DNA of 64,000 bases from Serpentinimonas barnesii (GTDB lineage Bacteria > Pseudomonadota > Gammaproteobacteria > Burkholderiales > Burkholderiaceae_C). Below, one piece after another: positions 18,482 through 31,558 of the stretch (the first letter of the stretch is position 1; each line of letters starts with the position of its first letter). The stretch spans positions 1 through 64,000 of the forward strand of contig NZ_BAWN01000008.1 of the NCBI RefSeq assembly GCF_000696225.1. The letters run 5' to 3'. Below the pieces are notes generated by a model. The model was not told where the DNA came from. It ran no database searches and was given only the letters and a program-made list of their open reading frames with translations. Both the position numbers and the translations under genes were made by a program.

Positions 18482-19729
18482 ATGCGCACCACACCGCCAC
18501 CCCCCCTGCCCACCGATGCCGCCGCCGACCGCCACCCGTGGGCGGTGTTTGGGGTTTTTTTGCGCCTGGGCCTGACCTCCTTTGGTGGCCCGATCGCGCA
18601 TCTGGCCTATTTCCGCACCGAATTTGTGCAGCAGCGGCGCTGGCTCGACGAGCACGAGTACGCCAGCTTGGTGGCGCTGTGCCAGTTCCTGCCCGGGCCG
18701 GCCAGCAGCCAGGTCGGCTTTGCGCTGGGTTGGTCGCGGGCGGGGTGGCGTGGCGCGCTGGCGGCTTGGTGTGGCTTTACCTTGCCCTCGGCGCTGCTGC
18801 TGGTCGCTTTTGCCTACCTGCTGCTGCAGCATGGCCAGGTGCTGCCCGCCGGGCTGTTGCCGGGCCTGATGGTGGCGGCGTTGGCGGTGGTGGCGCAAGC
18901 CGTCTGGGGCATGGGGCGCAGCCTCTGCCCCGACGCGCCCCGGCGCGCCTTGGCCCTGTTGGCCGCCGCCGCGGTGTGGCTCTGGCCTGGTGCTTGGACG
19001 CTGATGGGGGTGATCGTGCTCGGCGCCCTGATCGGTCGCTGGGGGCTGGTCACGCCCTCGGACCCAGCTCCGAATCCGGCCCCGGCCGAGGGCGCGCAGG
19101 CGGCGCTGCAAATCCCGGTCAGCCGCCGCCTCGCCTGGGGCTGCCTGGCCGTGTTTGTGGCCGCGCTGGCGCTCTGGCCCCTGTGGGCTTGGGCCAGCGG
19201 CAGCTTCTGGGTGGCGCTGGTGGAGGTGTTTTATCGCAGCGGCGCGCTGGTGTTTGGCGGCGGCCACGTGGTGCTGCCAATGCTGCAAGCCGAGGTGGTG
19301 CCCAAGGGCTGGGTCGATCTGGAAACCTTTTTGGCCGGCTACGCGGCGGCGCAAGCGGTGCCCGGGCCCTTGTTCACCTTTGCCGCCTTCTTGGGCGCGG
19401 CCATGGGCGGCTGGCTGGGGGCCGTGCTGGCGCTGCTGGCGGTGTTTGCGCCCGGCATGCTGGTGCTGCTGGCCGCACTGCCGCACTGGCAGCGCTTGCG
19501 CCAGAGCGCGCCGGCGCAAAGCGCGCTGGCCGGTGTCAACGCCGCCGTGGTTGGGCTGCTGCTGACCGCCCTGCTGCTGCCGCTGCAAGCCGGGGTGCTG
19601 GCCAGCGCCCACGATCTGGCGCTGCTGGCGCTGGCCGCGCTGGCGCTGCTGTGGGGCAAGTGGCCGCCCTGGCTGGTGGTGCTGGGCTGCGGGGTGTTGG
19701 GGGCGGTGGGGGCGGTGGTGCTGGGCTAA
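18482..19729 (+). CDS. chrA: ChrA-family chromate transporter
   Basis: Inner-membrane CHR-family exporter of chromate. 415 residues, the long two-domain form. The first CHR half starts FGVFLRLGLTSFGGPIAHLAYF and includes LCQFLPGPASSQVGFALG; the second starts near residue 215 with YRSGALVFGGGHVVLPML and has AAQAVPGPLFTFAAFLGA. About ten hydrophobic helices are visible, with a Pro/Ala linker at about residues 192-210. Starts 55 bases after umuC in the same direction; no chrB or other metal-resistance gene is nearby, so the true substrate is inferred from family. Confidence 0.93.
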   Translation: MRTTPPPPLPTDAAADRHPWAVFGVFLRLGLTSFGGPIAHLAYFRTEFVQQRRWLDEHEYASLVALCQFLPGPASSQVGFALGWSRAGWRGALAAWCGFTLPSALLLVAFAYLLLQHGQVLPAGLLPGLMVAALAVVAQAVWGMGRSLCPDAPRRALALLAAAAVWLWPGAWTLMGVIVLGALIGRWGLVTPSDPAPNPAPAEGAQAALQIPVSRRLAWGCLAVFVAALALWPLWAWASGSFWVALVEVFYRSGALVFGGGHVVLPMLQAEVVPKGWVDLETFLAGYAAAQAVPGPLFTFAAFLGAAMGGWLGAVLALLAVFAPGMLVLLAALPHWQRLRQSAPAQSALAGVNAAVVGLLLTALLLPLQAGVLASAHDLALLALAALALLWGKWPPWLVVLGCGVLGAVGAVVLG

Positions 19730-19937
19730 TCAGGCGCCGCAGATGCCCCCCGATCACAGGCGCAGCGCGCGCGCAAGCCGCCCGAGCCTTGGCTTGGGCG
19801 TGCGGGTTGGCAGGCGCACAATTTGTTGCAATCTGCGCGCACCGAGCCACGGCAGCCGGGGAACTCCAGCCGCGCCGCCGCACACCAATCGGCAAGCGCA
19901 AGGCAAAACCCATGTCGGTCTTGCGCCCAGTTTGCTG

Positions 19938-20039
19938 GGGTTGCGAGGCCGTTGGCGCACAGCCTTCGACCGCTCCGGGGCGTCTCTCCTCCTCCCTCTC
20001 CCTCCTCTTGAGCTGCGGAGTGCCTCGCAACCCTTTTTT
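19938..20039 (+). ncRNA. Candidate small RNA with CU-rich loop and terminator-like end
   Basis: A perfect 12-bp inverted repeat, GGGTTGCGAGGC (19938-19949) and GCCTCGCAACCC (20022-20033), closes a 72-base loop and is followed at once by six T (20034-20039). Within the loop CTCCG (19973-19977) can pair with CGGAG (20016-20020), presenting a 27-base pyrimidine tract (19983-20009) that contains CCTCCTCCC (19988-19996), complementary to Shine-Dalgarno sequence. I do not recognise the family. It could instead be a long-loop terminator for chrA. No promoter was identified with confidence. Confidence 0.5.
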
Positions 20040-20059
20040 ATACGCAGCCCTAGGCGCCT

Positions 20060-20677
20060 TCAGCCCGGCGGCACACTGGCCACAAAGCTCGGGCGCTGCG
20101 CCAGCTTTTCGTAGAGCCGGGCCAAGTTGGGGTGGTCGGTGCGCCAAGCGATTTGGGCAAAGCGAAAATCCAGGTACGCCAGCGCGCAACCGGTGGCCAC
20201 ATCGGCCAGCGAGAAGTGCGTGCCGTGGCAAAAAGGCTGCTCACCCAGGCGCTCGCTCATGGCGCGCAGGCCGTGCGTGACCTTGCCCAGTTGGCGCTCG
20301 ATCCAAGCCGGGCTGCGTTGCTGCGCCGTGCGGCCATCCCAGTGCCCTTCCATGCGCGCGGCAAAGGCGGCATCGCTCACCCCATCGGCGAGCGCCTCCC
20401 AAATTTTCACCTCCAGCCGCTCGCGCCCATGGTCCGGAATCAACTTGCCCACCGGCGACAGGGTGTCGAGGTACTCGACGATCACGCGCGAGTCGTACAC
20501 GCTGGTGCCGTCGTCTAGCAGCAGGCAGGGCACCTTGCCCAGCGGGTTGAACTGCTGGATGCGGGTGTCGGCGGCCCAGACGTTTTCATCGACCCAGCTG
20601 AAGTTGAGCTTTTTTTCGGCCAGCACGATGCGCGCCTTGCGCACGTAAGGGCTGGTGAGCGATCCAATGAGTTTCAT
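20060..20677 (-). CDS. Glutathione S-transferase family protein
   Basis: 205 residues, normal for a cytosolic GST. The start at 20677 gives MKLIGSLTSPYVRKARIVLA, the thioredoxin-fold N-terminus with SPYVRK as the glutathione-site segment; NPLGKVPCLLLDDG is the cis-proline loop and YDSRVIVEYLD supplies the glutamyl contact. The C-terminal all-helical domain contains FSLADVATGCALAYLDFR (N-capping box). The reading frame extends upstream without a sensible start. Substrate unknown. The 330 bases between it and chrA hold only the candidate small RNA. Confidence 0.9.
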   Translation of the reverse strand: MKLIGSLTSPYVRKARIVLAEKKLNFSWVDENVWAADTRIQQFNPLGKVPCLLLDDGTSVYDSRVIVEYLDTLSPVGKLIPDHGRERLEVKIWEALADGVSDAAFAARMEGHWDGRTAQQRSPAWIERQLGKVTHGLRAMSERLGEQPFCHGTHFSLADVATGCALAYLDFRFAQIAWRTDHPNLARLYEKLAQRPSFVASVPPG

Positions 20678-20840
20678 GGTCTTCCTGATGGCACCCAAGC
20701 AGGTGTCTGATTGATTTTTGAGGTGGCAATTGATTGTGCCACCGCCGCCGCCCTGCATGCAACAGCCCCCACACAGCCCGTGGTTAGAATGATTTGCGGC
20801 AGGCACTCTCTGCATCCAGCCCGAAGGAGTTGGTCCAACT

Positions 20841-25114
<4,274 letters not shown>

Positions 25115-25162
25115 GGTACCTGATGCGGGCCTGATGCGGCCCTGACGGGGGTTGCGATGGGA

Positions 25163-25238
25163 TGGCGCGGCTGGCGGGGATCGAACCCACGACCCTCGGC
25201 TTCGGAGGCCGATACTCTATCCACTGAGCTACAGCCGC
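25163..25238 (-). tRNA. tRNA-Arg (CCG)
   Basis: 76 nt including encoded CCA. Acceptor GCGGCTG/CAGCCGC with discriminator G, D arm GCTCAGTGGATAGAGT, anticodon loop CTCCGAA giving CCG, and T arm with GTTCGATCC. All stems pair. Lies on the strand opposite purB, 48 bases beyond its stop. Confidence 0.97.
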
Positions 25239-25317
25239 GCAGAACCTCACATTCTAGCAGCCACCGGCGGGGCTTGGCTAGAAAACCGCTCTCAGCGTGT
25301 GCTAGAATAACGCCAGT

Positions 25318-25393
<76 letters not shown>

Positions 25394-25400
25394 CCATTCA

Positions 25401-25435
25401 ACGCTCAACTGTCCTCGGTTGGGCGTTTTGTTTTT
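25401..25435 (+). terminator. Rho-independent terminator after tRNA-Phe
   Basis: ACGCTCAAC (25401-25409) pairs with GTTGGGCGT (25418-25426), one G-U pair, eight-base loop, followed by TTTGTTTTT. Confidence 0.9.
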
Positions 25436-25503
25436 CCTGGCCATCGGATAGACCGCCATCCCGTCCTCGCTGGCTTGCGCCAGAGCGGTCTTTATGGTTT
25501 CGG

Positions 25504-25844
25504 TCAGCTCAAGTTCCGCCGCAGATCACTGACGAGCTGACCCCAGCGCCGCCCCTCGGCAGCGATGAAGAAATCGAATTCGGCCGCCGTGCCGCCGACC
25601 CACTCGAGGCCTTGCGTGGCTGCGCGTGCGCGTTTTGTACAGCTCGGCGGCTAGGTGCTTGAGGGTGCCCATGCCAGCCGAGGACGCGTTCAGCGAACCC
25701 GGCCGCGATCAAGCCCGAGGCACCGGGGCGGTTCTCGACCACCACCGTTTGCTGAAGCGTGCGCGGCAGGTGCTCGGCGATCAAGCGCACCAGCAGGTCG
25801 ACCGAGCCGCCGGGCGGCACCGGCACCAGCAAGGCCGGCTGCAT
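25504..25844 (-). pseudogene. Decayed TctC/Bug-family tricarboxylate-binding protein gene
   Basis: Three family-typical pieces survive in three frames: an N-terminal piece (VPVPPGGSVDLLVRLIAEHL, then VVVENRPGASGLIAAGFAE), a middle piece (SAGMGTLKHLAAELYK) and the C-terminus (WVGGTAAEFDFFIAAEGRRW, ending DLRRNLS). Intact members are about 320 residues with a signal peptide; here the signal peptide and most of the middle are deleted and the frame shifts twice. No TctAB membrane genes are near. Clear remnant, not functional. Confidence 0.8.
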
Positions 25845-25892
25845 GATTCAGGCGACAACTGTCTTGATACGCGCCGATACCCTAGCGTGCCC

Positions 25893-27368
25893 TCAAGGAA
25901 AGAGCAGCTTGTGCTGGATGCGGGACTTTTCGAACGCATGGCAGACTGCCATTTGAGCCAGCACGCGGTCAAGGTCGTCGTAGTTGAATGCAGCCGTCCA
26001 GGCGTGGATGTGCTGCATGGCTTGTACAAAGGGTGCCGGGTCGCCCTGCCGGGTGAGCGCGCGCAGGCAGTCCAGGTACTCTTCCCGAAAAAGCGTCGGA
26101 ATGATGAGGCGACTGGCCCCCACCACCGAAAGTTCGGCGTTCATCACGAGTCGCGCCAGCCGACCATTTCCATCGGTGAAGGGGTGTACCTCGGCGACGA
26201 GAAACATGGCCAGCAGTGCGCGGGCCATGCCAGCGGGTACTGTGGGCAGCAGTTTTGAGCCCTCTACAAGGGTGCCTCGCACCAGTCGAGGCGCCACGAA
26301 CTCGGTGTTGCCGGCGCGGTTGGCTTGTGTCTTGAACTCCCCGGGCCCCACTTCCGGTCGCTCGGCCATTTGGTCGCGGTGCCTGTCTCGCAATTGGTGG
26401 AGCACGGGCTCGCCCACGCCCAAGGTCTGGTTGGCCCATCCCGGGTTGACTGCCTGGCGGAACACGCCCAGCACGTCGTGGGAGTCTTTGGGGCGCGTGG
26501 TGATGGGGCGACCTTGGAGCACAAACCCCCGGGCGTCCTGGACGTCGAATTCGGTGCCTTCGATGAAGTTGCTGAAGTACGACTCCAAGAAGGCAAAGTT
26601 GACCCTGGCTTGGTCGGTGGTGGCGACAGCCGCAGCTTGCTTCAACGGACTGGCCCGCAGGTGGGCGGCGAGTTTCTCCAGCAAGGCCAGGCGGTTTGCG
26701 TCGTAGGGCGGGGCGGCAGCAAGGCCCTTGCCGGCTTGTGTTTGCATGTCGGCTTGGCGAGTGCCTAGGATGGCGCCGATAAGCTCGTCGAGCAGGACTT
26801 GTTCCCGTTGCAGGCCAAGGCCTGGCGCCAAGTCGCGGGCCTGTTCGCGCAAGTGGTTCAGAACCTCTTCTCCGCGTGCTTCGCAAGTCTCGATGAGGCG
26901 CCTCTCCACTTCGACCCTCCCCACCGACTTCTGAACCTGGCCCCGCGTGATGGACAGGTTCTCTAGCAGCATGCGCGGCAGCGACGGGTAGTAGAGCTCG
27001 CGTCCCATCATCGGCGTATCGCCTTGACTGGCTCCCGGCCCCTGGATGAGTTGTACGGTCATCCCAGGCAGCGCGACGCGCTTGGTGTAGGTGTAGGTCA
27101 GGTGCATCACCCCGTCGTGAGGCACACCACCGTAGAAAGCGCTTTTGGGACCCACCACGGCCCCGGGGTACAGGGCGGCGAGCAGTCGGATTCGCTCGCG
27201 CGCCACGAGGCCTGGCCAGCTCGCTTCTGGCCACGGGGTCAGCACGCCGGCGGCGATGCGGTGCAACTGACCGGCTTTGAGTTGGCGCTGTGCCGCACGC
27301 ACCTCGGCAGCTGCCATCTCGGCGTAGAGCAGCAGTTCGCCTGTCGGTTTTTTTGCAAGAGAGGCCAT
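25893..27368 (-). CDS. Fic-domain protein with AbiEi-like N-terminal region
   Basis: 491 residues from ATG 27368. The Fic core (about residues 250-480) has the catalytic motif HPFTDGNGRLAR, so AMP transfer to hydroxyl side chains is expected. Before it lies an inhibitory-helix motif of (S/T)xxxE(G/N) type, SNFIEG, as in class II, self-restrained Fic proteins. The first 150 residues resemble AbiEi-type winged-helix antitoxin/regulator domains: LKAGQLHRIAAGVLTP, then a central part with YPGAVVGPKSAFYGG. No separate antitoxin gene is seen. It sits in a small accessory stretch between tRNA-Phe and tRNA-Pro. Target unknown. Confidence 0.85.
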   Translation of the reverse strand: MASLAKKPTGELLLYAEMAAAEVRAAQRQLKAGQLHRIAAGVLTPWPEASWPGLVARERIRLLAALYPGAVVGPKSAFYGGVPHDGVMHLTYTYTKRVALPGMTVQLIQGPGASQGDTPMMGRELYYPSLPRMLLENLSITRGQVQKSVGRVEVERRLIETCEARGEEVLNHLREQARDLAPGLGLQREQVLLDELIGAILGTRQADMQTQAGKGLAAAPPYDANRLALLEKLAAHLRASPLKQAAAVATTDQARVNFAFLESYFSNFIEGTEFDVQDARGFVLQGRPITTRPKDSHDVLGVFRQAVNPGWANQTLGVGEPVLHQLRDRHRDQMAERPEVGPGEFKTQANRAGNTEFVAPRLVRGTLVEGSKLLPTVPAGMARALLAMFLVAEVHPFTDGNGRLARLVMNAELSVVGASRLIIPTLFREEYLDCLRALTRQGDPAPFVQAMQHIHAWTAAFNYDDLDRVLAQMAVCHAFEKSRIQHKLLFP

Positions 27369-27504
27369 GGTTGTGGCAGCGGCCGTCGTGATTTGTTGGG
27401 CTAGGCTGGTTTCGTGTCGTTTTCTTTGAGCTAAAGGATGGACGGGCCAGATTCTGTCGCCTATATTTTAATTTGAATGTCGGTGCGTCGCAAATATTTG
27501 TCTG

Positions 27505-27642
27505 TTACTTGAGCTCCGGCGACTTCATCTCTTGGAAGTACGTCTTCAGCGCAGCCTCGCGGTTGTAAGCGAACGTTTGCTTGAGGTCGTCGCGCTTGGC
27601 CACCGAGACCACAAAGCGAGACCGATTATCGATGGAGGCCAT
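27505..27642 (-). pseudogene. N-terminal stub of a phage-type site-specific integrase
   Basis: 45 codons from ATG 27642 (with AGGAG upstream) to TAA 27505. The peptide begins MASIDNRSRFVVSVAKRDDL and ends YFQEMKSPELK, like the arm-binding N-terminus of tyrosine integrases found beside tRNA genes in betaproteobacteria; this match is from memory. The catalytic domain is missing. It lies 168 bases from tRNA-Pro, a common integration site. The rest of 27369-27809 shows no gene. Confidence 0.5.
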
Positions 27643-27809
27643 GGACCTTTGCTCCTGTTGGGGGAGCAGGGTCTAATTCTGCTGTTTAGCCTGTTCGCTA
27701 CAGCAGCGCGAAGCACGGAAGCTTGCCACTCATTTGCCACTAAGGGCACCTGAAGCAAGCAATCCGCACTTGGCGTTGACTTGTAAGTGGCTGATTTACA
27801 AGGAAAATG

Positions 27810-27886
27810 TGGTCGGGGTGAGAGGATTCGAACCTCCGGCCTCTACGTCCCGAACGTAGCGCTCTACCAGGCTAAGCTACACCCCG
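27810..27886 (-). tRNA. tRNA-Pro (CGG)
   Basis: 77 nt including encoded CCA. Acceptor CGGGGTG/CACCCCG, anticodon stem CTACG/CGTAG with loop TTCGGGA giving CGG, T arm with GGTTCGAATCC. All stems pair. Its 3' end faces the integrase stub. Confidence 0.97.
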
Positions 27887-27913
27887 TGTTGCACCTTGCA
27901 AGCGGCTCTTGCG

Positions 27914-28909
27914 CTAGGAGCGGCGCTCCAGCAGTGCAGTCGTCCATTGTATCAAAGCCTCGCGGCTGGGGCTGGGCGGCAGGGTTTGGGCGGCGGCCAT
28001 GGCGCGTTGCGCTTGCGCTTGGGCGGCGCGGCGGGCGTCGGCCAGGCCGCCGCTGCGGCGCACGATTTCGATGATCTGGGGCAGGTGTTCGCTGTTGCCG
28101 TGCTCGATGGCGGTGCGGATCAGGGTGGCGTCGGCGGTGCTGCAGCGCTGCAAGGTGCAGATCAGGGGCAACGTGACCTTGCCTTCGCGCAGGTCGTCGC
28201 CCAGGCTCTTGCCCATTTCGGCCACATCGCCCTCGTAGTCGAGCACGTCGTCTATCACCTGAAAGGCGGCCCCGAGCGACTGGCCGTAGTCGGCGCAGTG
28301 GGCCTCGGTGGCAGCGTCGCTGCCCGCCAAAATGGCGGCCAGGCGTGCGCTGGCCTCAAACAGCTTGGCGGTCTTGGCGCGGATCACGCGCAGGTAGGCG
28401 GCTTCGTCGAGTGCGGCGTCGTGCATCTGCATCAGTTGCAGCACCTCGCCTTCGGCGATCACGTTGGTGGCGTCGGCCAGCACGTCCATGACGCGCATCA
28501 GGCCGGCTTGCACCATCATCTGGAAGGCGCGCGAGTAGAGGAAGTCGCCCACCAGCACGCTGGCGGCGTTGCCAAATAGGTGGTTGGCGGTGTCGCGGCC
28601 GCGGCGCAGGGCCGATTCATCGACCACGTCGTCGTGCAGCAAGGTGGCGGTGTGGATGAACTCGACCACCGCCGCCAGGCTGTGGCGGCGCGCATCGGTG
28701 CAGCCCAGCGCCTGACACATCAGCAGCAGCAGCGCCGGGCGCACCCGCTTGCCGCCGGCGCCGATGATGTAATTGGCCACCTCGCCAACCAAGGGGACTT
28801 CGCTGCCTAGCTGCTGGCGGATCACGCCATCGACCACTTGCATGTCGGCGGCAACCCGCTCCAAGGCGGTGGGGGTGGCTACGGTGGCGGTTGTGGGAGA
28901 GGCGCTCAA
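27914..28909 (-). CDS. ispB: Octaprenyl diphosphate synthase (trans-isoprenyl diphosphate synthase)
   Basis: Builds the quinone side chain from IPP and FPP. 331 residues from a TTG at 28909 (MSASPTTATVATPTALERVA); the frame is open far upstream, but family length and the TATAAT at 28954-28949 favour this start. GGKRVRPALLLLM, the first Asp-rich motif LLHDDVVDESALRRG, FLYSRAFQMM and the second motif VIDDVLDYEGD are intact. Divergent from ahcY. Confidence 0.93.
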   Translation of the reverse strand: MSASPTTATVATPTALERVAADMQVVDGVIRQQLGSEVPLVGEVANYIIGAGGKRVRPALLLLMCQALGCTDARRHSLAAVVEFIHTATLLHDDVVDESALRRGRDTANHLFGNAASVLVGDFLYSRAFQMMVQAGLMRVMDVLADATNVIAEGEVLQLMQMHDAALDEAAYLRVIRAKTAKLFEASARLAAILAGSDAATEAHCADYGQSLGAAFQVIDDVLDYEGDVAEMGKSLGDDLREGKVTLPLICTLQRCSTADATLIRTAIEHGNSEHLPQIIEIVRRSGGLADARRAAQAQAQRAMAAAQTLPPSPSREALIQWTTALLERRS

Positions 28910-28948
28910 TTGAAAGGGCAAGGTTGCGTATGAAGGTCGAACCGACGA

Positions 28949-28954
28949 ATTATA
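28949..28954 (-). promoter_or_regulatory. Consensus -10 (TATAAT) for ispB
   Basis: Perfect TATAAT on the minus strand, 39 bases before the TTG start. The -35 region is not clear; a 12-base tandem repeat (GCAACCCTGTTC/T) occupies the upstream side. Confidence 0.55.
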
Positions 28955-29055
28955 GGTAGGGCCACCGCAACCCTGTTCGCAACCCTGTTTGCCGCAGGCA
29001 CGGGTCGCAAGGGCCAAGAACGGCATGGCCTGATGCAGGCCAGAAAGAATGGGTC

Positions 29056-29061
29056 TATAAT
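29056..29061 (+). promoter_or_regulatory. Consensus -10 (TATAAT) for ahcY-metF
   Basis: Perfect TATAAT; initiation near 29068 would start the transcript just before the first base of the SAH riboswitch. No good -35. Confidence 0.65.
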
Positions 29062-29070
29062 TTCTCACAA

Positions 29071-29177
29071 GTTTCGAGGAGCGTTGCAGCATCGGGCCAA
29101 ATGGCGCCCGTGCGAGGCTCGAAACAGGCCGCCACCGCCTGGCTCGGTGGTCGGCCACCCCCTGCAACGACGCTCGC
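29071..29177 (+). promoter_or_regulatory. SAH riboswitch
   Basis: S-adenosylhomocysteine-sensing leader. The conserved core is present: TTTCGAGGAGCGTTGCAG at 29072-29089, GCGAGGCTCGAAA ending 29124, and CTGCAACGACGCTC at 29162-29175. TTTCGAG pairs with CTCGAAA; the GAGCG and TTGCAG parts pair with the distal strand to complete the fold. It lies between the TATAAT and ahcY, where the family normally switches on ahcY and metF when SAH accumulates. Confidence 0.92.
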
Positions 29178-29253
29178 CCACTTCTCGTGCGGTGAGCGCT
29201 TTGGCGGCTCTGGCGGGCAGTGGTCTGATCAAACCTCTGTTGTTGGAACCTGT

Positions 29254-30690
<1,437 letters not shown>

Positions 30691-30709
30691 AGTGGGCCGG
30701 GTGGACGCC

Positions 30710-31537
30710 ATGGCATTGCCGCTGAGTTTCGAGTTTTTCCCGCCCAAAACACCCGAGGGCGCGCTCAAGCTGCGTGCCGTGCGCCAGCAGCTCTACGCCC
30801 GCCAGCCCGAGTTTTGCTCTGTCACCTATGGCGCCGGGGGCTCCACGCAAGAGGGCACCTTTGCCACGGTGGCCGAAATTTTGGCCGAAGGGGTGCCGGC
30901 GGCAGCGCATTTTTCGTGCATCGGGGCGACTCGGGCCGGGGTGCGCGCGCAGCTTGGCCAGTTGCAGGGCATGGGGGTGCGCCGCTTGGTGGCCTTGCGC
31001 GGCGACATGCCCAGCGGCTACGGCTTGGGCGGCGAGTTCCAGTACGCCAGCGACCTGGTGGCCTTCATTCGGGCCGAGTTTGGCAGCGCCTTTGTGATCG
31101 AGGTGGCCGCCTACCCCGAGGTGCACCCGCAAGCGCGCTCGCCGCAGGCCGATTTGCAAGCCCTGCTGGCCAAGGTGCGCGCTGGCGCCGACAGCGCCAT
31201 CACGCAGTACTTTTTCAACACCGACGCCTACTTTCGCTTCGTCGATGAGGCCTGCGCGCTGGGCATCGACATCCCCATCGTGCCCGGCATCATGCCCATC
31301 ACCAACGCCAGCCAGTTGCTGCGCTTTTCTGACGCCTGCGGGGCCGAGGTGCCGCGCTGGATCCGGCTGCGGCTGCTGGGCTATGGCGACGACGTAGCCA
31401 GCATTCAGGCCTTTGGGCGCGAGGTGGTGGGCGATTTGTGCGAGCAGTTGCAACGGGCCGGGGTGCCGGGGCTGCATTTCTACACCATGAACCAGAGCGC
31501 ACCCACGCTGGCGCTGTGCGAGCGGCTGGGCCGGTAG
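30710..31537 (+). CDS. metF: 5,10-methylenetetrahydrofolate reductase
   Basis: FAD enzyme producing methyl-THF for methionine synthesis. 275 residues from ATG 30710. LSFEFFPPKTPEG contains the catalytic Glu, followed by VTYGAGGSTQEGT, LRGDMPSGYG, VEVAAYPEVHPQA, TQYFFNTDAYFRFVD and PGIMPITNASQLLRFSD. Second gene after the SAH riboswitch and presumably controlled with ahcY. Faces the DUF3047 gene tail to tail. Confidence 0.96.
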   Translation: MALPLSFEFFPPKTPEGALKLRAVRQQLYARQPEFCSVTYGAGGSTQEGTFATVAEILAEGVPAAAHFSCIGATRAGVRAQLGQLQGMGVRRLVALRGDMPSGYGLGGEFQYASDLVAFIRAEFGSAFVIEVAAYPEVHPQARSPQADLQALLAKVRAGADSAITQYFFNTDAYFRFVDEACALGIDIPIVPGIMPITNASQLLRFSDACGAEVPRWIRLRLLGYGDDVASIQAFGREVVGDLCEQLQRAGVPGLHFYTMNQSAPTLALCERLGR

Positions 31538-31558
31538 GGGAGTGCGGCGCGTCGGGTC

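Noticed and set aside
19938-20039. Known housekeeping RNA (4.5S/SRP, 6S, tmRNA or RNase P RNA)
   Set aside because: The conserved SRP GGAA loop region, the 6S bulge, the tmRNA tRNA-like ends and the RNase P core are all absent, and the length does not fit 6S, tmRNA or RNase P.
25440-27809. Direct repeat of the tRNA-Pro 3' end marking a complete island (attL/attR)
   Set aside because: I looked for the tRNA-Pro T-arm/acceptor sequence on the far side and found no second copy.
29101-29253. N-terminal extension of ahcY through the leader
   Set aside because: This interval is the SAH riboswitch; the family start is ATG 29254.
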